The notes beneath the pieces were generated by a model. The model did not search any database. It worked only from the letters and a program-made list of their open reading frames with translations, and was not told the origin of the DNA. The position numbers were made by a program, and so were the translations under genes. Positions 43,201 through 52,200 of a stretch of DNA of 64,000 bases are shown piece by piece (position 1 is the stretch's first letter; the number at the start of each line of letters is the position of its first letter). Source of the DNA: Lepidostoma basale (taxonomy: Eukaryota; Arthropoda; Insecta; Trichoptera; Lepidostomatidae); contig JAHDVF020000751.1 of NCBI GenBank assembly GCA_022606425.2, positions 72,501 through 136,500 of the forward strand, written 5' to 3'.

Positions 43201-46200
43201 TTAGCAGCCTCTTGGTTTGTACAGTCTTGGCCCGTGTCTCTACAGCATATGTCATGATAGGTCGCACACATATCACGTAAATTATGATATGTTCATTATA
43301 ATGTTACGTACAATTTAATAGTAAGAAAAAAAAGTAAATCGGCTCATAAGACGCATTTATATATGAGCTGCAAATGTGGTATGCCGTAGTTCTAAACCAA
43401 TTTTTTTAGACTGCAAATCCAGCCAGCCGAATGTCGATTTTTTAAATTTATTTTATAAACCTTTTTATTATAGTTCCTAACAATTAAATTATGCCTAATA
43501 TTGTGATGAATAGGGACAACTCGTCTGAACTGCAAATGTAGCCAGTTGCACTATACGGGTTAAAGATGCAATTCCACATAAGTTTAATAATGTCTTTCAC
43601 TTTTTTAATTTTGATCCAAAAGGTAAAAACCTTGGAATGCTAAACAGCGATATATCATTCGTTGAATCATAGATGACAATTGTGCCAATGTGATTTTTCG
43701 TGTCTTCTTTCAGATGTTACACGTAAGGAATTTCGGCTAAGGGAAAAGGTAATTTGGTGAGATTTATACGAAAACATATCTCGTATTTATTTCATTAAGA
43801 TATTATTTTCAAACCGATGGCCAATATCAGATGCAGCATTCATATTTAGATTAAAAACACAAAATGCACCGTTGAGATGATTACATAACGAAAATGGCAC
43901 TTTAAAAGTTAGCATATTATTAAGATGGTTTTGATACAAATAATGAAAGAATTTTAAAGAAAGTAGAGTGAAACCGGGATTTTATGTCCGCGTATTTAAC
44001 GTTTTCCCGGCAATTCCATTTATTTTTTCAGTCCCAATATATTTTAGTATATTTTTTACCCGCTTTTATGTTTTTTCGCACAATTTACGTCAAAAATATT
44101 CAAAAGCGCTTGACAATGTGTCGGCGCAGTAGAAACATGATTGGTTGGCATACGGCACGCAACGTGATGATTGGCTGACATCTGTCATTCGGTTTTCGAC
44201 TCGATTTGTAACGCTTCGTTCTTTTTGACATTATTCGAGATCTTCATTTACATACAGTTTTTTGTTTTGTTTTATTTGTTAAGTTAATTACAATATTTTC
44301 TTCCTTTTTTCATCGGTTTCGTTTGGTTTCTTGGCACGTGTTAAAAGCTTATTTTTCAATCAATTCGACGACCTTCGTGGCAGAGTGGTAAGAACTCTTC
44401 CATATCGAAGGCCCCGGGTTCACACTTTCTTTGGTCTAGTGTAGAATTCACGTGACAATAAAATGACGATAGACTAGCTACCTATCACATGTCACGAGAA
44501 TCAATGTAATAGCTATAAACAAATTGTTTACAGTAATTGGGTTCAAACAACCTGTTGTACATAAAAAAAATAAAAAAGTTAATTGCTGTATGCTTGTATT
44601 TATAACTTGAAACCTGTTCTAGGATCCGTTTGGGGATTACGAAGAAGAAGAAGAAGAGGAGGAGGAGGAAGTCGAACAGCCACCGGTAGAGACACCAGAA
44701 GCCCGACCACAGTCTCCGCCAAGGTACGTTTATTTCCGATGTTCCGTTCTGTATTGGCCTAGTGACGGCCTAAGAAAGAAATTGCTTGGCTCCGTTTCTA
44801 CACCACAGGTGCAAGTATTGCGTTTGACGACCTTTGTGGCTGAGTGGTAAGTGCATTGACTGCCACCTCGAAGGTTCTGGGTTCGATTGCCGGCGAGGAC
44901 AGTGTCACACTGTCTTTGGTCTAGTGTAGAAATCACGTGACAATAAAATGGCGTTAGATTAGCTACCTATCACATGTCACGAGAATCACTATGATAGCTA
45001 TTATACCATTTACATTGATTTGGCTCATGCTGTCATACTGGTAATTTTCAAAAGAGAAAAATTATAGCCTAACACAGAAATTTTGGGAAGGGTGGAACAA
45101 TGCCAGAAGCGGAAGAGAGAAAATACGGAATATGGAAAATGAAATATTAATGTTAACGTATAAAGTGCCGTGTCGGGGTGTCTGAAGAATCTGGTCCGGA
45201 AGAGCAAGCACATGCGTATTGACAGCAAGGTCAGAATTTATAAGACATGTGTACGAACTATCATGACGTATGCTGTAGAAACGTGGGCCGATACTGTATG
45301 AACCAAGGGTCTGTTAAGAACATCTGGAATGAAGGTCCTAAGATCTCTTACTGAAAAAACTCTCCGTAACGCAATAGAAAAACTTGCGAAATATAGAGGA
45401 TATCGTTCGGTGGATCAGCGAAGGATAGATCCAGAAGAAGATACTGGAGGGACCATGTAGCCAGAATGGATAGTGACAGATTCGCGTATACAGCCGCTTA
45501 CGAAATCCCCTCCGGACACCGTCCATCTGGAAGACCACTAAAGAGATAGAGGGACAGCTGTCACAGATTTATTAAAAGAAAGAGAAGAATGTATACTTTC
45601 CCAACCATTCTTTCTTCATCCATGTGTCCAAACCAACGCAGTGATCCTTTCATAATTTTGTACTGTGATTTTTGAGAATGTTTTTCTTAACCCATCGCAA
45701 TACAAAGCCGGCAATTCACCGGTTTGTCTTTGAAGTGATTTTTTTTACATTAAAACTGAATGACAATAACTTTATTCATAAAAATGACATAAATAAGTAT
45801 ATTTCGGTTACTGATTTCATAATAAAATGTACTAATCACAATTTATTGCACATTATTTATTACAAAATATTACGATATTTTAACATCTGTCAATACCTCC
45901 AAAATTGTCGAAAGCACTCGTAAACAAACACGTCGCGCTTGTAATATTTCATCAAATAAGGATGAAATACAGCGAATCCTTTTCCACCAAATCCTTCAAA
46001 CAAAACCCATCGCGATTATGCAAAATGTGTTCCTTCTGATGTGAATCTCGATGGGAATGTGAGAAATTTTTGGTGGCTCTCCACATGCCAGAATGCTTTA
46101 AAGCTTATCACACTCTTCCAAAACTACCTGGGGATGAGCCATAATGATCTAGCTTACGAACAAAAAAATAATTATGCTCATATGTTTTACCATTTTTATT

Positions 46201-49200
46201 TTGTGTGTAATTTAGTCTTAATGTTATTGTAATAAAAAAATGAGTCAATGAGTAAGAGAGAGAGAAAATAGTGTGTTGTATGAACAAATTATGTCATCTT
46301 TATTAGTGGTGCAATGGGTTAATATTACATTACGTTGTTTAGACCCTTGCCCGGAGATGAGGCAGCCCCTGAGGCCGTTCCCCCGCCCAATGGCGAAGCT
46401 CCGATCCCTGAAGAGGGGGACCCGTTTGCGGCCGCAAACCGCGTGCATGTCATCTACGTGGACGTCAGACGCGCGCGCAACAACGCCATGCGTGTCGTGT
46501 ACGCACACGGAGCACCACAGAATGCCCGTGTCGAAGGAGACCAACCAGAAAGGAACGAGAATGATCCACCGCACCCAGGTAAGAACCATTTCTTTATTAA
46601 TTTAGAACTAACTAACCAAACATCACTCTGTCTTCCCAAAGGGATATCTTCTTGTCCAGTCACACCTCCATGGTGTATAGGGCCTCAAGGAACCTTCTCC
46701 ACCTGACTCTATCGCATGCCTGATGCCTAACATCATCCCAACTGAGGTCTGCTGTTTTAACCTCGTCTAGGTCTGCCTCGCTTCCTCTTTCCCCCCATAG
46801 GGGACCAGTCTAGTACGCCCTGAGCGATGCAGGCTGGGTGCTGTCTCACAGTGTGACCAATCCACAGCCATTTGCGTCTAACGACTTGTTCTCTAATTGG
46901 CTTTTCGCCTGCCATGGTCCAGAGAACGGCATTTGACACAGTTTGGGTCCAATAGATCTTGAATATTGAGCGAAGGCACCTATTTATATGGAGTTTTCCA
47001 ATAACGTCCGCGGTAGATTTCCAAGTCTCACATCCGTACAGCAGTATGCTTTTAACGCTGTTACTGAATATTTGGAGCTTGAGCTTTCTCGAAATGATAC
47101 TGGAATGCCATACAGGGCGAAGCATTGTGAAAGCTCCCCTTGCCTTGTTGCGTCTACTTCCCAAAGGGATATACGAAAATAATAAATCACCACACTGTTC
47201 TTTCATGGCACAATTCTCTTTCGCTTCCTCAATATTGACGCATCGTGTCGTGCACGCACATCAATTTCTCCAACATTTAATATTTAATTGATTCGATCGT
47301 GCCATGTTTTCCTAGGTCTTCTTATATTTCTGTTTATGCTTTCAAATTTATAGATATAAAATAATAAAACACTTTGTATTTATTATAATTGATGCCAACT
47401 AGTTTCGCTTGGACCCAAGCTTCATCAGGGCAGTATAAATTCTTCCGATGGTGCTACAGCCCATATCGAGCCTTGGCCTCCGTCAACTTTCGCCTCCAGC
47501 ACTCCCTGTCCCAGTTGGGCACCCGAAGAAGTGTGCTGCATCCCTCTTTACTTCGTCCTCCCGCCTCACCCCTGGTCTTCCCACCCTGGGGGATATAATA
47601 ACTAAATATAAATACAAAATAAACTGTGGTGAACTCAGTGGAGGGTGGTGCGAGAGGGAAAGGTATAATTACATTTATTTACAAACAAACTATTACGCTG
47701 TTTCTCCGCAGGGGTAGGCAGAGAGAATGGACCGCCACACTACTCTATCCTGGCAAATCTCTCTAGTTCCTCCACATTCATACACGCACGTCGATTCCTC
47801 CGACTTCTAACATGATCAACCTTTAAAATTTGATTAATTTGGTCATGCCATGTTTTCCTCGGTCTGCCTCGACTGTACTCCATTTACATCATTAACGTAT
47901 ACTTTCTTAACCATTCTTTCTCCATCCATGCATTCCATATGTCCGATTCTTTCATAATTTTGTTCATAATACCTTCTTCCGCTCTACATTCCTTTCTTAT
48001 ATCAGCATTTGAGATTCTGTCGTATATCGTTCTACCACACATACATCTTAGGGACCTCATCTCTACCGCATTTATTCTGCTCTCATCCTTCTTCTGCCAG
48101 TTCCATGCTTCGCTTCCATACATTAGGGATGGGACCAGAACTTCATTGTGAACGGCCGTTTTCGCTTATTTATTTACATATCCTAGAAATTTGCAATTTC
48201 AAAGGTCAACACTTTTTCAATTATACCTTTCTTGATATACAAAAAACTCATACTAACCCTTGTAGTGCGGCTGACTACATTTGCTTCACTCCTAAATTGT
48301 ACGTAATATTATGATGAACTGGGACTATCTGCCTAAGCTGTAAATGTAGCCAACCGCAGTTTGAGACCAATTTTTTTTACTGCATATGTAGTCAGCCGCA
48401 CAATAGGCGAAAACGTGATTTTGTTATGTGTCTCTTTAGAAACACAAGTGGGATATGTCCCTGATAGATATCTCCGACAGCGACAGCATACTCGTAGATT
48501 GTTTTACCTACCGGCCTCCAGAACCAACGTGCCTCTGGTGACACTGGTGGGAGGAGCAATTACTCTGCTGAACGCAGTCTCCTCGGAGATCGACGCCTTT
48601 CATATTAGCAAAAGTACGTTCAGAAGACAAATACTCTTGACTTTAGTGAGTATCTTGTCTTCCTAATGTCGAACCATCTCTCATGTGTTCCTGGTATTAT
48701 ATTGTATAGGGTATTTTTTTTAGAGGTTTGGTTTTTAAACTGGCAACATTGTTTCTACAGACTGTCAATTTGACAGTTGACAGTTGATTTGCAGTCAGTA
48801 CATTTTGCCATTTCACTCAGTTGCTCAATAAACACTCAAATATATTTTATATTTTGCCTGTACTCAATAGATGCCATAAACTTTAGTATTGTTTACAATG
48901 TCTGTTGAGATAAAACACCGATTTGATTTGATTTATATGAAAAATATAATTTTCTCTCCAGATATCATCCTCGGGGAATATCCGGATCTGCCGCCGCCGA
49001 TTAACCTGATGCCAGAGGAGGATATCCAAATCCAAAACGAAGACGGCCCCAACATACCGCTGAACGTGCACCTCCATTTCCCGGCTCCCGTCATGCAGGA
49101 CCCCGTAGACCCGCCCGTGGTCGGGCGCGAGGAGGTCGTGTTCGCCGAGAACCGAAACAATCGCCCCCGGCTGAACGGCGAGTTCCTCCGCATCGGGCCG

Positions 49201-52200
49201 GACTTCTTGATGATGCCCAACATGGAGATGCCGGCCGACGAGGCCCCCAACATAGTCATGCAAGTCCGCGACCCCCACGCCGGGCAGAACATCAACATTG
49301 AGGTGCAGATCGGGAACGATCAGCCTGAGGAGAGACGCGAGAATCCTCTCGATGTTGGGGAGCCGCACGTGTACAGAAGGGGGCTCTTCAACGTGCAGGT
49401 GTTCCAGGCGCCCCCCCAGGAACAGAACGAGTTACCCAACTGGAGGCAAGAAAATATATTAGCTATCATGCGTGGAGTGCGGAATATTCTCAATGTTCAC
49501 AGGTAGTTCTTTCTCTATATTCGGATCAAACTCACACACAATCGGGACTACGGTCGAACCCCGGACTTTGTTCGCCGTTAAAACCTCTTCAATTCTTTTG
49601 TCCATCTCCAAATATTCTCGCAATTAAAATTTAGTCCAATGCTGGACATAGGCCTCCCCTATATTTCTCTACAAACTTCTATATTGCGCCTTCTGCATCC
49701 AACCACCAGCAAATTTTCTTATATCGTCCTGGTCAAAGGCGATGACTGAAAAAAATCACGCTGTCTTTGGTCTAGTAGAATTCACAAGACGATATAAATG
49801 GCGATAGACTAGCTACCTTACATGTCATGAGAATCAATAGCTTAAAAATTGTATGCAGTAACCTGTTGTATACAAAAATGTGGAAAGACAACGGAAACTA
49901 CAACATTAAAGGCTCAAGTCGCATCCCAAGATAAGATCATTGTGTGAAAGTCTCCTTCAGTACAATTTTAAATGATCATTTCGCTCTGCCGAAAATCATG
50001 ATCCCTGGAAAACGTCCGATTAAAATGTCTCTATTGATTTCCCTCAATGCCATTGAATATCCATCCATTGAGTAGGTCCTCTTCTTCTTCCCCTGCGAAC
50101 TTCCAGACTTCTAATTACCACCGGTCTTCATAAATGTATCATTCTCTATATTACCAATGTGCCATTTGCGCCTGAAGTAATGTATTTATACATATATACA
50201 CTGCACACTCAGTCCCGCTAGCCAGTACATCAAGATACTTAATATAATAGCCATTAATGTGACGTTTCAATTTACTACCTCGGACAATACACAAAATTCG
50301 TTATGTTTTTTTAAATCTGAGATATTCACGGGGTGTGTTTTTATAAAGCATGGGTAGTACATTCACACATTTGACATGTTTTCTTGTATGTATAAGTAAT
50401 GTATCATATATTTATTTTATCTTTTTTTATTAACAACTTTTAAAAAATATTTATACAATAGTAAAGGCAGAAACATACTATTAACACGCGACGTGGCGTG
50501 TTTACTCCCACCATCGGCAACACGTCGATCTAGCTCGTCAGGATCGGGTGGCGTGTGCGCGCATGGCGTCGCGTCGGGTGTTCATAGTGTGATTCTGTCC
50601 ATAGAAAACAATACAATTCGAACTCAACACGCATCACGTGGCATCGGGTGGCGTGGCGTATTAATAGTATGTTTCTGCCTTAATGTATGGTCACCCAAAG
50701 CATCCTTCTGCGAACTAACAAAATTATTTATGCATGTTGCCATGGTGATTGAAACTTTGCACTTTTTGAGTAAACTATTGCTATTGTGTTTGTTTTAAAT
50801 GGCGTGACCACATTATTTAATATAACACTATGATAAAAAAAATAAGGTGAATTTGTTTTTGCAATGAAAAATCTTTGGTTTGTCGTGCAAATCAATTTTA
50901 TCGCCTTCAAAGTACTCACCGTCGAACACAATGTACTTATGCCAACGTTTTTTCCAATCATTGAAACAGTCAGAAGTATTTTTTCGTGATGACCTTCAAT
51001 ACTTTCTTCGATTCGGATTTTATCTCCTCAATCAAGTCGAAACAGTGTCTCTGGAGTGGTCTTTTGAGTTTTTTGAACAGCCAGAAGTCACATGGTGATT
51101 AATTTGGCACCAGCACAGCGGTCGCCTTATTCACTTTTCATCTGGGTCACAAGCGAAGTGTCCTGCCCAACGCCACTCAAGGGTTGCGGCCAACTTGATG
51201 ACATCGAAGACTTGTCCTAGCTTGTATGTCCTCATTCCTGACTCTGTCCCGCAAGCTAATACCCAACATGGCTCTCTGTGTGATTCTCAGCTTGTTGTTC
51301 GTGAGTTGGCACACGTGCAATGTCGGGCCGCTATTTTTCATTGATGGCAAATTTCATCATGTCGCACTTTCGTAGCAGGGTGAAAGTGTTGATTTTAGCA
51401 CCAAAAACTTCAAAAAAGTTTCATGATTTCATAGTACAGTAGACGCTCTCTTAACCGGCCTTGACGAGACTGACCCAGGGCCGGATAACGAAAAAGAAGG
51501 TAGTAAAAAACACATTAAAAAAAACACTAAGAAAACAGAACTTTTATTCTGTATTAGAAACTCACACATTAAAAATTAACATTTCACAAACTGTAAAAAA
51601 TATGTACAGGAAAAAGCCACACATCACTCCAAAATTCTTTTAAAAAGTAGGCCTACAATGGATTTAAAAATTCTGTTATTTTCTGCTGCTTTTGTGTTGA
51701 ATCGACTTTTTAAAAGCGTAGTCACGCCATTTACTTATGAACATTGCATCTACTGCAGTAGAATTCTTCTGCTGATTGACTCACAGTCGCGGCGCCGCCA
51801 GACGTTCAAGTTGCTACGTGTCTCTTAGACTTCCTAGAAGAGGCCGGTTAAAGCGGCGCCAATTAAGAGAGCGTCTACTGTACCCGTTAAATTTAACTAA
51901 AAAATTCACCTTATTTTTTATCACAGTATATATATTTTTACCTTTTCTTTTCAGCATTAAAAATGAAGCATTGTATTGAGCGATTAATTTCAGGTAACAA
52001 TATCTATTTTATCTTGTGTGTGCAATTGTGTTACAAGTGCTTGTGTTTGCAGGCGTGTGGTGCAATGGCCGATGCTTCGTCGAGAGCGCGAGGACACTTC
52101 TCGGCTGATTACCGACGGCTCCATCTTGCACTTTGGAGTTTCCCACAACATCGTACATCTGTGTAAGTCACACTTATCTATCCCAAAACAATAAACACTG

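Larger units (their letters stand above)
42610..43565. mobile_element. MITE-G copy with nested SINE-S and RTE-3
   Basis: ACTGACTTCATTTGCAGTAA, TTTCAAACTGCG, CAGACAGATTATTCCCATTC at the left; after nested insertions it resumes near 43,290 with ATGTTACGTACAATTTAATA GTAAG and later shows an inverted pair (GACTGCAAATCCAGCCAGCC; GAACTGCAAATGTAGCCAGT). In intron 6. Confidence 0.6.
50818..51930 (-). mobile_element. Mariner-like element, internally scrambled
   Basis: Terminal pair GATAAAAAAAATAAGGTGAA (50,832) and TTCACCTTATTTTTTATCAC (51,906). The minus strand near the left end encodes CFNDWKKRWHKYIVFDGEYF EGDKI, the C-terminus of a mariner transposase. Farther in, the sequence is replaced by a LINE piece (51,130-51,330) and a pogo MITE (51,437-51,880); the DDD catalytic region is missing. 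Intron 9. Confidence 0.8.

Noticed and set aside
44823..44900. tRNA-Ser-like gene candidate
   Set aside because: Same SINE-S head; continues into the SINE body and has no proper 3' acceptor end.
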